Part shown: piece after piece, positions 44,704 through 54,013 of the stretch
How the letters are laid out: every line of letters begins with the position of its first letter
How positions within the stretch are numbered: position 1 is the stretch's first letter
Source: Bradyrhizobium sp. WBAH42
Lineage (GTDB): Bacteria > Pseudomonadota > Alphaproteobacteria > Rhizobiales > Xanthobacteraceae
Length of the DNA: 64,000 nucleotides
Direction of reading: 5' to 3'
Assembly: GCF_024585265.1 (NCBI RefSeq)
Contig: NZ_CP036533.1
Span: 3,729,001-3,793,000 of the forward strand
Program-made: the position numbers and the translations under genes
Notes under the pieces: model-generated
Databases searched by the model: none
The model's input: only the letters and a program-made list of their open reading frames with translations
What the model was told of the DNA's origin: nothing

Positions 44704-45792
44704 CTATCCTTGCGCCCGTGTGCTCTCAGGTAGCCGCAGGCGTTGCCTCACCGTCCGCGCGATCGCCGCCGGCGCTTCCTCGGGGATCGCAAAGCACGAG
44801 CTCGCGTTGATCTCGCAGAGCACATAGGTGTCCGCGCCGGCCGCATCTGTCGGCCCGTACAGGAAGTCCGCGTCCCAGATCACCGGCAATGACGAGGGCT
44901 CATCGATGCCGAGCGTTGCCATCATCTGCGGCGTCCATTCGTCCTCCATCGACCGCCGCAGCGCCTGGAATTGCGGAGCATCAGGCCCGTGCATGATCCG
45001 CGGCCCGGGCTGCGCCTCGGGCGTATCAGGTCCCTCCGGCGGCGGCGGGATCAGCGCCTTGATCTTCTGGTGTCCAAAGCCTGCGACTTTGGCGCCGCTC
45101 ATGTAGCACCGGATCATGCCGTCGGGCAGGCGCGGTTGAAACGCCTGGTCGATGATGCAGCCGCCCCAGCCGAAATAGGGCTCGCACCGGGCGAACAGGG
45201 CGTCCATCGGCATGTCCTCCGGCATGCTGCCGCGCTGCGCATGCAGCACGCGAACCATGCCGTCCGTGCCGGGCAGCGCCTCCACCTTCCAGACGCCCTG
45301 GCCGCCATTGCCGCGGTTCTGCTTCAGCACGCGTGGGCCGCTGGCACGAAGGTTCGCCGGAAACTGGCCGCGGAAGCCTGCGGCGGTGTCGTAGCGATGC
45401 GTGTCGGCGCCCCAGCCCAGATGCCGTGTTCGGTAGAGCACTTCCTTGACGCCCATCTTCAGGATGACGTCCGGATGCGCGCTCACCCATGGTCCTTGCG
45501 CTGCGACGTCGCGCAGCAGGGCGTCGAGATCGGCGCGGGTCTTGCCTTGATGGATCGGATCGACCCAGACCAGCACGCCGTCGGCTGCGAGCAATTGTTC
45601 GCGGACCGCGCTCGCAAAGCTCTCGTCGTAGATCGCCGGGAAGGCTTCGATGCCCGCGGCGGCGAGCGCTTCGAAGACGCGGACGAAGCGGCTGTTCTGC
45701 GCCGTCGCCTCGCGCCGCGCGGCAACGTCGCCGCGCGAGAGGATGGCTATGGTTCGGAGGGGAGGAGAGTGACGTTCGGTGTCCATGCGCAA
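44704..45792 (-). CDS. Cj0069-family protein, ATP-grasp-like
   Basis: A 362-residue protein of the Cj0069 family. It has an ATP-grasp-like order: an N-terminal Rossmann-like part (IAILSRGDVAARREATAQNSRFVRVF), a nucleotide-binding middle (RASGPRVLKQNRGNGGQGVWKVEAL), and a C-terminal catalytic part ending in CEINASSCFAIPEEAP. Such enzymes form amide or peptide bonds with ATP, but no substrate is known for this family. An ATG at 45786 is also possible. Confidence 0.85.
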   Translation of the reverse strand: MRMDTERHSPPLRTIAILSRGDVAARREATAQNSRFVRVFEALAAAGIEAFPAIYDESFASAVREQLLAADGVLVWVDPIHQGKTRADLDALLRDVAAQGPWVSAHPDVILKMGVKEVLYRTRHLGWGADTHRYDTAAGFRGQFPANLRASGPRVLKQNRGNGGQGVWKVEALPGTDGMVRVLHAQRGSMPEDMPMDALFARCEPYFGWGGCIIDQAFQPRLPDGMIRCYMSGAKVAGFGHQKIKALIPPPPEGPDTPEAQPGPRIMHGPDAPQFQALRRSMEDEWTPQMMATLGIDEPSSLPVIWDADFLYGPTDAAGADTYVLCEINASSCFAIPEEAPAAIARTVRQRLRLPESTRAQG

Positions 45793-46242
45793 GCTCCACG
45801 TATGTGCGTGCTGCGCAGAGCTTGGACCTGGGTCTCACGGGGAGTCTGCCTCGTCCCCACCCGGAGAATGTATGTGAAACCGCCTCGTCGTTTCAAGATG
45901 GGCTGGCGAGTTCCTTTCGCAGGGGCAACTCTTCGTGACGTGGCGCGGCCGTGCGCCGGTTGACAGCCCGGTCTTGCGGGTTTTTAGTCGGCGCGACGGG
46001 GATGTGCGATCTCCCCGCGAGGCGACATGCCCAAGCATCGCGTCCTGATCACCAAGGGCGCCGCATGTCATCACACACCGCAGCTCCATTCCGCAATCCG
46101 CCCGACTTGCCGGGATCGGCCGCCGCATCGCCATGGCATGCGCCTCGGCGGCGAGTCTGCTGCGTCTGGCGCGGCGGTCGGAGCCCGCCTCACCATCCGA
46201 CATCACCTGGGGCAGGGACCCAGAGCTCAAGGGAGCTGATCC
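45793..46242. other. 450-base gap between divergent genes
   Basis: No gene is supported; short reading frames here do not look coded. A weak hairpin at 45967-45980 (CCCG / CGGG) is followed by TTTTT (45981-45985), preceded by TTGACA at 45960-45965. A second 6-base stem lies at 45997-46017 (CGGGGA / TCCCCG). They could belong to a small RNA or an attenuator. The region also holds the promoters for the Cj0069 and DUF1259 genes. Confidence 0.4.
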
Positions 46243-47127
46243 ATGCATAAGACTGTTTCGGCACTGATCGGCGTCGCTGCCTGCTTCATCACGAGCGCTC
46301 ACGCGCAGGGCATCGACTGGCAAAAGGTCGATGAGACACTGGGGCGAAAGCCGATGGTTGCGGACGATGTCCATCGCTACGGCTTTCCGCGCACCGATCT
46401 CACCGTGACTTTGGATGGTGTCACGATCAAGCCGGCGCTGGCGCTTGGCGGCTGGCTCGCGTTCAAGCCCGCGCATGGCGGAACCATGGTCATGGGTGAC
46501 CTCGTGCTGCTCGAGAGCGAGGTCAGCCCTGTGATGGCGAAGATGATTGCGAGCGGTCTCGAGATCACCGCCGTGCACAACCATCTGCTGCGCGCAAGCC
46601 CGGCGACCTTCTACATGCACGTCGCCGGACATGGCGACCCGGTCAAGCTGGCGTCGGCAATCCATGATGCCCTCGCCGAAAGCAAGACGCCCCTGAGCGT
46701 CGCCGCGGCAGCGAACTCGCCCTCCATCGATCTCGACACGGCGAAGCTCGATCAGATCATTGGCGTCAAGGGGCAGGCCAATGGCGGCGTCTACCAGTTC
46801 AACGTCAAACGGCGAGACCCTGTCTCCGACGATGGCATGCTGCTGACGCCGGTCGGTGCGATGGGCGTCGCGACCGCCATCAATTTCCAGCCGACCGGCG
46901 GCGGAAAGGCGGCCATCACGGGCGACTTCGTCCTGACCAGCGACGAGGTGAATCCGGTCATCGTGGCGCTGCGGACACATGGCATCGAGGTGACGGCGCT
47001 GCACAGCCACATGCTGAACGAACAGCCGCGACTCTTTTTCATGCACTTCTGGGCCAACGACGACGCGGTCAAGCTTGCCGAAGGCTTGCGTGCGGCGATC
47101 GAGAAGACCGCCAGCAGCAAGAGCTGA
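46243..47127 (+). CDS. DUF1259 family exported protein
   Basis: A 294-residue protein with a signal peptide (ALIGVAACFITSAHA) and two tandem DUF1259 repeats. Each has an acidic strand with SEVSPVMAKMIASGLEITAVHNHLL, or DEVNPVIVALRTHGIEVTALHSHML in the second, and then a FYMHVAGHGDPVKLASAIHDAL / FFMHFWANDDAVKLAEGLRAAI segment. The two HNH/HSH motifs suggest metal binding. The function is unknown; it is the first of a rightward run of exported proteins. Confidence 0.85.
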   Translation: MHKTVSALIGVAACFITSAHAQGIDWQKVDETLGRKPMVADDVHRYGFPRTDLTVTLDGVTIKPALALGGWLAFKPAHGGTMVMGDLVLLESEVSPVMAKMIASGLEITAVHNHLLRASPATFYMHVAGHGDPVKLASAIHDALAESKTPLSVAAAANSPSIDLDTAKLDQIIGVKGQANGGVYQFNVKRRDPVSDDGMLLTPVGAMGVATAINFQPTGGGKAAITGDFVLTSDEVNPVIVALRTHGIEVTALHSHMLNEQPRLFFMHFWANDDAVKLAEGLRAAIEKTASSKS

Positions 47128-47162
47128 GCCAAGGCATAGAAAATGCAGCGTGAGGCGTTTCA

Positions 47163-47882
47163 ATGATCGAATGTCAGAGGTTGGGACAGCCGACGATGCG
47201 CGCCGCTTTGGCCTTTCGGTCGCGGCCGTCTGCATGGGCCAGTCTCGTCCTGGCGCTTATGCTGGCTTTGCTGATGGGAGGGAACGCCATGGCCGAAACC
47301 CTGAATTTCGACAACGCTCCTGCTGGAACGGCGCCGGCAGGCTGGACTCTCACGATGACCGGCAAGGGTGAACCGAAATGGACCGTCGAGGCGGAGCCCA
47401 CGGCGCCGAGCAAGCCCAACGTCCTCAAGCAATCCGGACGGGCGACTTTTCCCGTCGCCATCAAGAGCGATACCAACATCCGCAACGGCTTCGTTGAAGT
47501 GAAGTTCAAGGCGGTGTCCGGGTCCGAGGATCGCGCCGCGGGAATCATCTGGCGTGCCAAGGACGCCGACAATTATTACGTCGTCCGGGCCAACGCGCTG
47601 GAGGACAACGTGGTGCTCTACAAGACGATCAAGGGCATACGAAATTCGCTGGAGATTGTCGGACGCAAGGGTGGCTACGGCGTCAACACGCCGGTGCAAT
47701 CAGGGCAATGGCACGCGCTGCGTTGCGACTTCGCGGGAAATCGCTTCAAGGTGACGTTTGACGGAAAGCCATTATTCGAGGTGGAGGACGCCACCATCAC
47801 GGACGCCGGCATGATCGGCCTGTGGACCAAGGCAGATAGCGTGACCTTGTTCGATGATCTGACATATGGTGAGACCAAATAG
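47163..47882 (+). CDS. Exported concanavalin-like (DUF1080-like) protein
   Basis: A 239-residue protein with a signal peptide (LVLALMLALLMGGNAMA) and a jelly-roll domain (FVEVKFKAVSGSEDRAAGIIWRAKDADNYYVVRANALEDNVVLY, then WHALRCDFAGNRFKVTFDGKPLFEVEDATITDAGMIGLWTKADSVTLFDDL), like the DUF1080/glycoside-binding fold. It probably binds or acts on a sugar, but no catalytic residues can be assigned. ATG 47196 is an alternative start with a more usual signal. It starts 36 bases after the DUF1259 gene. Confidence 0.78.
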   Translation: MIECQRLGQPTMRAALAFRSRPSAWASLVLALMLALLMGGNAMAETLNFDNAPAGTAPAGWTLTMTGKGEPKWTVEAEPTAPSKPNVLKQSGRATFPVAIKSDTNIRNGFVEVKFKAVSGSEDRAAGIIWRAKDADNYYVVRANALEDNVVLYKTIKGIRNSLEIVGRKGGYGVNTPVQSGQWHALRCDFAGNRFKVTFDGKPLFEVEDATITDAGMIGLWTKADSVTLFDDLTYGETK

Positions 47883-47910
47883 AAGTTGTCCACCTCTGTC
47901 GGAGATGACC

Positions 47911-48411
47911 ATGAGCTTTCGCCGTCTGTCGGTGGCGACGATTCTGCTGGCTGCGTTTGTCGGCCCCATGCGGGCGGAAGAGACCCTCGTCACCTACAAG
48001 TCGCTGAGTCCGGAGCTGGCGCTCGATCTCGCGCGCGCCGCGTTGGATAGCTGCCGCAGCCGTGGATATCAGGTTGCCGTCGCCGTCGTCGATCGCTTCG
48101 GTATCACCCAAGTGGTGCTGCGCGATCGCTTCGCTGGCTCTCACACGCCCTCGACGGCATCCGGCAAGGCGTGGACGGCGGCGTCGTTCAAAACCAGCAC
48201 GACCGAACTGAACGCGCTCAGCCAGCCCGGCATGATGCAGTCAGGCATTCGTAGTCTTCCCGGAGCCGTCATCATAGGCGGAGGGCTGATCGTCGAAGCC
48301 GGCGGTTCTCTGGTCGGAGCGGTCGGCGTTTCCGGCGCTCCGGGCGGTGACGCGGACGAAGCGTGCGCGAAAGCCGGGATCGAGGCCATTCGCGACAAGC
48401 TGGAGTTTTGA
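47911..48411 (+). CDS. GlcG/HbpS-like heme-binding domain protein, exported
   Basis: A 166-residue protein with a signal peptide (LSVATILLAAFVGPMRA) and a GlcG/HbpS domain (LSPELALDLARAALDSCRSRGYQVAVAVVDRFGITQVVLRDRFAG, then STASGKAWTAASFKTST, then GGGLIVEAGGSLVGAVGVSGAPGGDADEACAKAGIEA). Relatives bind heme or act in redox sensing, but many have no known role. The chosen ATG has TCGGAG upstream; ATG 47905 is also possible. Its start lies 28 bases after the preceding stop. Confidence 0.85.
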   Translation: MSFRRLSVATILLAAFVGPMRAEETLVTYKSLSPELALDLARAALDSCRSRGYQVAVAVVDRFGITQVVLRDRFAGSHTPSTASGKAWTAASFKTSTTELNALSQPGMMQSGIRSLPGAVIIGGGLIVEAGGSLVGAVGVSGAPGGDADEACAKAGIEAIRDKLEF

Positions 48412-48619
48412 GGGGCGAAGGATTTCAGATCATCCGCTAAGTATACGTGTCCGTCTGCAACGCGATCGAGGGCGCGTCGCCGGTCGCGGCATTGATTGGC
48501 ACGTCTCGCAATCCCGCTGGCGCCTTCTGCCGCTGCCAACGCTGTTCCTGAAATCTAGACACCTGCGAGACCAGCGAGCGGCCTGATCGCTCCGCCAACC
48601 GCAGACCAAGGAACAGACC

Positions 48620-49090
48620 ATGCAATCATCCCCACTATCCCGTCGATCCGCCATCTTCCTGCTGATGGCAACCCTGAACATCGGACTGATGCCGATGGCG
48701 CACGGCGAGGCGCCGGTCCCCGATGCGATCGTCGGGACATGGGAGGCGGACGACGGCACCGTGAAGCTCGACATGTTCAAGGCCGGCGCAGAATTCCAGG
48801 CGCGCATGCTCTACGGCAACGAGATCGTGGAGGCTGACAACGTCACCTTCAAGAAGGACGCCAAGAACCCCGATCCCACGCTGCGTTCGCGGTCGCTAAA
48901 GAACATCGTGTTCATCACGGGCTTGCACTGGGAAAATGGCGAGTGGAGCGGCGGCTCGATCTATGACGCCTCATCGGGACGCACCTACAACTGCAAGGCC
49001 GCCGTCAAGGACGGCAAGATGCATCTGCGAGGCTATCTCGGCCTGCCGGCGATGGGACAGACCCGCACATTCCACCGGGTTCGCGGGTAG
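48620..49090 (+). CDS. DUF2147 family exported protein
   Basis: A 156-residue protein with a signal peptide (RSAIFLLMATLNIGLMPMAHG) and a DUF2147 domain: DAIVGTWEADDGTVKLDMFKAGAEFQARMLYG near the start, then LRSRSLKNIVFITGLHWENGEWSGGSIYDASSGRTYNCKA and LRGYLGLPAMGQTRTFHRV. The fold is a lipocalin-like beta barrel. The function is unknown. A strong terminator follows. Confidence 0.87.
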   Translation: MQSSPLSRRSAIFLLMATLNIGLMPMAHGEAPVPDAIVGTWEADDGTVKLDMFKAGAEFQARMLYGNEIVEADNVTFKKDAKNPDPTLRSRSLKNIVFITGLHWENGEWSGGSIYDASSGRTYNCKAAVKDGKMHLRGYLGLPAMGQTRTFHRVRG

Positions 49091-49121
49091 GGCTTCCGCC
49101 AATATCGAGCCGTTCTACCGA

Positions 49122-49150
49122 AGCGCGGTCGCCCGGACCGCGCTTTTTTT
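49122..49150 (+). terminator. Rho-independent terminator after the DUF2147 gene
   Basis: AGCGCGGTC and GACCGCGCT form a perfect 9-base stem around a 5-base loop, followed by seven T residues. It lies 32 bases after the DUF2147 stop and isolates the exported-protein run from the SDR/AraC genes. Confidence 0.92.
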
Positions 49151-49277
49151 CTTGCGAATACAGCGGTTTAAGTGATCGCCAGGATTGGCGGGTTGTGCAA
49201 GTCTATTGGCGCGCTTGGTCAGTCAATCCGTACCGAGGAAGGCGGCAGGATAAGGATCGGAACGAAGAGAGGTTGAC

Positions 49278-50083
49278 ATGTTCGACAGATCGAAAAGAAC
49301 GGCGCTCGTCACCGGAGCCTCCTCCGGCATGGGCAAGGAAATCGCACGGCGTCTGATCAAGGACGGCTTTCAGGTCTTCGTCGCCGCGCGGCACGTCGAC
49401 GGGCGCGGCCCCTGCGCATGGACATATCGAGCGAGGCCGACATCCAGGCGGCGGTCGATGCCATCCTGCGCGAGGTGGACGGGGTCGATGTGCTCGTCAA
49501 CAACGCCGGCTTCGGCCTCTACGGTCCCGTCGAGGAGGTCGGCATCGACGAGGCGCGTTACCAGTTCGAGGTGAACCTGTTCGGCGCCGCCCGCCTGACG
49601 CAGCTCCTGCTGCCGAAGATGCGCGAGAAGCGCGCGGGCACGATCGTCAACATCACCTCGATGGGCGGCAAGATCTACACGCTCCTCGGCGCCTGGTACC
49701 ACGCGACCAAGCATGCGCTGGAAGGCTGGTCCGACTGCCTGCGGCTTGAACTGGCGCCATTCGGCATCAAGGTCGTCGTCGTCGAGCCCGGCCTGATCGA
49801 GACGGGATTCGGCGATGTGGTCGCCAATGGCCTGCTCAAACGATCGGGTGAAGGCCCTTACGCCAAACTGACCCAGGCGGTCGCGAAATCGACCCGTGAA
49901 GCCTATGGACAGGGACGCGGCACCAATCCGAGCGTCATCGCCGACATCGTGTCCAGGGCTGTGCGGGAGCCGAAGCCGCGCACGCGCTACGTCGCGGGCA
50001 AATATGCGCTTCCCATGATCAAGATTCGCGAATGGTTCGGCGATCGCATGTTCGATCGCGTCATCATGAGCCAGATGCGCTAA
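49278..50083 (+). pseudogene. Short-chain dehydrogenase/reductase broken by a small deletion and frameshift
   Basis: The N-terminus (RTALVTGASSGMGKEIARRLIKDGFQVFVAARHVD) and the rest (RPLRMDISSEADIQAAVDAILREVDGVDVLVNNAGFG onward, with NITSMGG and YHATKHAL) are plainly one SDR, but in different frames. The frame changes at about 49400-49410, where the segment between the second beta strand and the RPLRMDIS strand is missing about eight residues. The missing length must be 1 mod 3 bases (for example 25). The second part alone can start at the ATG at 49418, but lacks the NADP-binding Gly motif. Probably inactive; an assembly error is less likely given the lost residues. Confidence 0.85.
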
Positions 50084-50092
50084 GGTTCAGTC

Positions 50093-51109
50093 ATGAGCGG
50101 AACGGCGGCGGACAGGTGCAAGATTCCCCGGGCCTTTTGGCAGGCCGTTGAACATATCGGCGTGCCGCCGGCCGTGCTGTTGCGGCAGGCGAAGCTGCCG
50201 GCAACCTTGCACCTGAACGATCAGGGGCAGGTCACCACGGTGCAATATTTTGCGCTCTGGCGAGCGCTGGAGGAGCTGAAGCCGGAGCCGGGGCTCGGCT
50301 TGATGCTGGTGCAGAGCGTCGAGACGGCGGTGCATCCGCCGTCGAGCCTCGCTGCTTTCTATGCAAGGGACTATCGCGATGGACTGAACCGCCTCGCGCG
50401 CTTCAAGCGGTTGTGCTCGCCCGAACAGCTGCACGTCGAGGATGGCAAGGACGAGTGCGTCGTCACGACGGAGTGGCCGTACGCAACGGATCCGGAGCCC
50501 GCGATTACGACCGACGTGACCTTCGCCTCGCTGGTCGAGCTCGGGCGCCGTGGTACGGGACAGCATCTGACGCCGAAGCGGGTCGAGCTGGTTCGTCCTC
50601 GCTCCAAGAGCGACGTCCACCAGAAATACTTCGAATGCCAGATCCGCTATGGCGCGGCGCGGAACCTGCTGGTCCTGAAATCCGCCGACCTCGATCGTCC
50701 GTTTCCCGGGCACAACAAGGAGTTGCTCGAAATCCTGACGCCGGCATTGGCGTCAGCCTTGGGCGAATTGAAGGCGCGCAGCTCCGTCAGGGAGCAGGTG
50801 AAGGTCGTCCTCAAGCGGAGCCTTGCGAGCGGACGGCCCGAATTGTCCGACGTCGCGCGCGATCTCGGCTTAAGCGAGCGGACTCTTCAGCGCCGCATCA
50901 CCGAGGAAGGAACGAGCTTCCGCGAACTCCTCGTCGAGGCGCGTCAGGAGCTCGGGCGGCAGCTTCTGTCGGATCCGACGGCTGACATCGACGAGGTCGC
51001 GTGCCTTCTGGGTTATCAGGACGCAAGCTCGTTCTATCGCGCTTTCAGGTACTGGGAAGGCGTGACGCCGAGCCGCTGGCGCGAGCTGCACGGCAACAAG
51101 ATTCACTAA
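50093..51109 (+). CDS. AraC-family transcriptional regulator
   Basis: A 338-residue regulator with an N-terminal ligand-binding domain (about residues 15-200, arabinose-binding-like) and a C-terminal double HTH (about 245-335: VARDLGLSERTLQRRITEEGTSFRELLVEARQE, then DEVACLLGYQDASSFYRAFRYWEGVTPSRWRE). It starts 10 bases after the broken SDR and was probably its operon partner. It may control the SDR and the following genes. The ligand is unknown. Confidence 0.9.
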   Translation: MSGTAADRCKIPRAFWQAVEHIGVPPAVLLRQAKLPATLHLNDQGQVTTVQYFALWRALEELKPEPGLGLMLVQSVETAVHPPSSLAAFYARDYRDGLNRLARFKRLCSPEQLHVEDGKDECVVTTEWPYATDPEPAITTDVTFASLVELGRRGTGQHLTPKRVELVRPRSKSDVHQKYFECQIRYGAARNLLVLKSADLDRPFPGHNKELLEILTPALASALGELKARSSVREQVKVVLKRSLASGRPELSDVARDLGLSERTLQRRITEEGTSFRELLVEARQELGRQLLSDPTADIDEVACLLGYQDASSFYRAFRYWEGVTPSRWRELHGNKIH

Positions 51110-51202
51110 TCATCCAAAATCCGAACGCAGCTGACATTGAAGTGACGGCGAGAGCGTCTCCTCAATGAACGCTGGATTGTTGCGATCAAGATGGAGCGAT
51201 CG

Positions 51203-52357
51203 ATGGGAAGGCAATCAAGCAAAAGTATGAGGCGCATTGCGTTGCGCGCTGGTTTCGTTCTGACGCTTGCAGTAGCGGGCGCGCTGGCGTTCGTCAAATT
51301 CGAGTATGGAGGCGGTACGCTCTATCCCGACATCGGCTCTGACAACCCGCAGGGGCTGACCAAGCTTGAGAAGCTGATTCAGCTCGACTACCCGCCTGGC
51401 AATGTGGCCGTCGCTCCCAACGGACATGTCTACTTCAACTACCATCCCATCGCTCGAGCCGGGCGATTTTCAGCCGCGACGATGTTCGAATGGGCTGATG
51501 GAAAGATCACGCCGTTTCCATCGATGGAGAGTCAACGGGATTTCCAGGGAAGCTTCGGCATGACCATCGACCACCAGAACCGTATCTGGCTGATCGAACC
51601 CGCCAGCCTCGATTTCCAGCACACGCGTCTGTGGGCCTTCGACCTGACGACGCGCGAACGCGTCGCATATTTTGAGTTTCCCGGTAAAGAGGCTCAGTTC
51701 GCGCAGGATCTGCGAGTGACCGCCGATGGCAAATACATCCTTCTGGCTCACACCGGCATCCTGCGGTTCACCGCCCCGAAGCTTATCGTCTATTCCGTGG
51801 AGGACCACAGCTTCCGGACTGCGCTGGCGGAACATCCCTGCACTTTGCCAGAGAATTGGCTGATGCAGACGCCGTTTGGCGTCTACCGCATGGGCTACGG
51901 TCTCGTGAATGTCGCCGCCGGGCTCGATGGAATCGAGATCAGCCCCGATCAGAAATGGGTCTATCTCGCCGGCATGACCAATTCCCATCTGTGCCGGGCC
52001 CCACTTTCCGCCGTCGTGGACAAGACTCTCGCACCTTCGGACGTTGCTAGGAAGGTGGAAGTTCTAGGGCCTAAGCCCATGAGTGACGGCATCACGGTGG
52101 ACACGGCGGGCCATGTCATCCTGACCGATGTCGAGCACGGCGGCTTGATGGCATTCGATCCCGAGACCAAAGACATCAAGACATTGGTGCGCTCGCGCGA
52201 TGTGATATGGGCCGATGGTGTGGCGGCTGGACCGAGCGGCTCTCTGTACTTCACGGACAGCGCGCTGTCGGCCTACATGGGCCAATTTGCCGGACCACCG
52301 CCTCGGGACCGATTGCTCGCCCGTCAGCCGTACTTCATCTACCGGCTCAAGCCGTAG
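51203..52357 (+). CDS. SMP-30/Yellow-like beta-propeller protein, membrane-anchored
   Basis: A 384-residue protein with an N-terminal signal-anchor (ALRAGFVLTLAVAGALAFVKF) and a six-bladed propeller pattern (VAVAPNGHVYFNYHP, FGMTIDHQNRIWLIEPASL, GIEISPDQKWVYLAGM, DGITVDTAGHVILTDVEHGG, WADGVAAGPSGSLYFTDSA), like SMP-30/major-royal-jelly (Yellow) proteins. Relatives include lactonases. GGAG lies six bases before the chosen ATG; ATG 51191 is an alternative. Downstream of the AraC gene, 82 bases away. Confidence 0.8.
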   Translation: MGRQSSKSMRRIALRAGFVLTLAVAGALAFVKFEYGGGTLYPDIGSDNPQGLTKLEKLIQLDYPPGNVAVAPNGHVYFNYHPIARAGRFSAATMFEWADGKITPFPSMESQRDFQGSFGMTIDHQNRIWLIEPASLDFQHTRLWAFDLTTRERVAYFEFPGKEAQFAQDLRVTADGKYILLAHTGILRFTAPKLIVYSVEDHSFRTALAEHPCTLPENWLMQTPFGVYRMGYGLVNVAAGLDGIEISPDQKWVYLAGMTNSHLCRAPLSAVVDKTLAPSDVARKVEVLGPKPMSDGITVDTAGHVILTDVEHGGLMAFDPETKDIKTLVRSRDVIWADGVAAGPSGSLYFTDSALSAYMGQFAGPPPRDRLLARQPYFIYRLKP

Positions 52358-52486
52358 GCCGCGGCCGCTCCTGCATCCTCTTTGGCGCTTGCTGCAGCTT
52401 CGGTGGCGCCGTCTGTCACTGCCGTGTGTCCACGCCGACGATACGAAAAGCTGGAAAGTCGGCGTTCAACCAATCGAGGATATCGC

Positions 52487-53335
52487 ATGTCTGGCAAAGT
52501 CTGGTTCATCACCGGGGCATCCCGCGGCTTTGGCCGCGTCTGGGCGGAGGCCGCCCTCAAGCGTGGCGACAACGTGGCTGCCACCGCCCGCGTTCTGGCT
52601 GACGTGGCCGATCTTTCGGAAGTCTACGGCGATGCCGTGCTGCCGATCGCCCTGGACGTGACCGATGCCCATGCGGTGCAGAATGCCGTGACCCGGGCTC
52701 ACGCGCATTTCGGACGGCTGGACGTCGTGCTCAACAACGCCGGCTACGCGCTGGTCGGGGCGATCGAAGAGGCACACGAGGCCGATGTCCGTGCTGAGTT
52801 CGACACCAATTTCTTCGGTACCCTTCGCGTCATCCAGGCCGCGCTCCCCTTGCTGCGACGGCAGGGCAGCGGCCACATCATCGGCGTGTCCAGCGTTGCG
52901 GGCATCGTCGCCGGGCCCATCACCGGGTTCTACAACGCCTCGAAATTCGCGATCGAAGCTCTCCATGAAAGCCTGGCCCAGGAGGTCAAGGGTTTCGGGT
53001 TGAAAGTCACGCTGCTCGAGCCTGGCGCCTATGCGACGGGGTTCGCTAGCACGGCCTCGCTCAGGATCGCGCCAGTCATCAACGCCTACAGCAACACGCG
53101 GGCGGAGGTGTTTGCCGCCGGCGCCAAGCTGGATTTTGGTGAGCCGGAGGCGACGGCCGATGCGATCCTGAAGATCGTCGACGCCGAGAATCCGCCATTG
53201 CGGTTCTTTGTCGGAACCGAAGGTCTGCCGCGCGCCCGGGCCGCCTATGCCGATCGCCTCGCGATGTGGGAAGCGTGGGAACCCCTTTCCAGCGCGGCTC
53301 AGGGCGAGGCCCGGCAACACAACATCGCATCGTAG
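52487..53335 (+). CDS. Short-chain dehydrogenase/reductase
   Basis: A 282-residue classical SDR: cofactor motif TGASRGFGR near the N-terminus, NNAG in VLNNAGYALVGAIEEAH, catalytic Ser in ISGVSSVAGIVAG-type strand and YNASK at about residue 150. The Arg after TGAS and in ATARV suggests NADP(H). It is intact, unlike the SDR at 49278. The substrate is unknown. The ATG was placed at MSGKVWFITGASRG; upstream codons are not coding-like. Confidence 0.9.
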   Translation: MSGKVWFITGASRGFGRVWAEAALKRGDNVAATARVLADVADLSEVYGDAVLPIALDVTDAHAVQNAVTRAHAHFGRLDVVLNNAGYALVGAIEEAHEADVRAEFDTNFFGTLRVIQAALPLLRRQGSGHIIGVSSVAGIVAGPITGFYNASKFAIEALHESLAQEVKGFGLKVTLLEPGAYATGFASTASLRIAPVINAYSNTRAEVFAAGAKLDFGEPEATADAILKIVDAENPPLRFFVGTEGLPRARAAYADRLAMWEAWEPLSSAAQGEARQHNIAS

Positions 53336-53397
53336 TCGCACCAGCCCTTTCCGGACAGGATCGCTCCCTTCGCCAGCGGGAAACAGAGAGGATCGCA

Positions 53398-54006
53398 ATG
53401 AACGCGACCGCAGTTGCAGACTTCTTCCAGTTCTTCCGCTCGTACCTGTCCAATCCCTGGCAGGTCTCCGCCATCGCGCCATCGGGCCAGTCACTGGCGC
53501 GCCTGATGACGCAGGAGATCACGCCGGGGACTGGGCCGGTGATCGAGCTCGGGCCGGGCACCGGGATCTTCACCAAGGCGTTGCTCCGGCACGGCGTCGC
53601 GGAGCGTGACCTGTTGCTGATCGAATACGGTTCGGATTTCGTCCGCCTGTTGCAGGAGCGCTTCCCGAGAGCGCGCGTGCTCTGGATGGATGCGCGCCAG
53701 CTAAGTCAGTACGAGCCGTTCATGGCGCCAGCCGCGGCCGTCGTCAGCGGCCTTCCGCTCCTGTCGATGTCGCCGCGCAAGGTGATCGCGATCCTGACGG
53801 GCGCCTTCCGCCACATGCAGGAGGGCGGCACGCTCTATCAGTTCACCTACGGACCGCGCTGCCCGGTGCCCCGGCCCATCCTCGACCGTCTCGGGCTGAA
53901 GGCGAGCCTGGTCGGGCGAACCGCGCTCAATATTCCGCCGGCATCGGTTTATCGCATCCGTCGGCGACGGCAGTTGCAATCGCAGGCCGGAACGCCTTAT
54001 GCCTGA
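53398..54006 (+). CDS. PmtA-like phospholipid/SAM-dependent methyltransferase
   Basis: A 202-residue class I methyltransferase with motif I VIELGPGTGIFTKALLRHGV (about residues 48-67) and a motif like GLPLLSMSPRKVIAILTGAFRHMQEGGTLYQFTYGP. This matches rhizobial PmtA-type enzymes that methylate phosphatidylethanolamine towards phosphatidylcholine, and related unassigned methyltransferases. The substrate is not proven. It starts 62 bases after the intact SDR gene. Confidence 0.82.
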   Translation: MNATAVADFFQFFRSYLSNPWQVSAIAPSGQSLARLMTQEITPGTGPVIELGPGTGIFTKALLRHGVAERDLLLIEYGSDFVRLLQERFPRARVLWMDARQLSQYEPFMAPAAAVVSGLPLLSMSPRKVIAILTGAFRHMQEGGTLYQFTYGPRCPVPRPILDRLGLKASLVGRTALNIPPASVYRIRRRRQLQSQAGTPYA

Positions 54007-54013
54007 GGCCGTC

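Noticed and set aside
45951..46250. Short open frames in the gap before the DUF1259 gene
   Set aside because: Arg/Cys-rich composition, no ribosome site and no recognisable features; the frames overlap each other.
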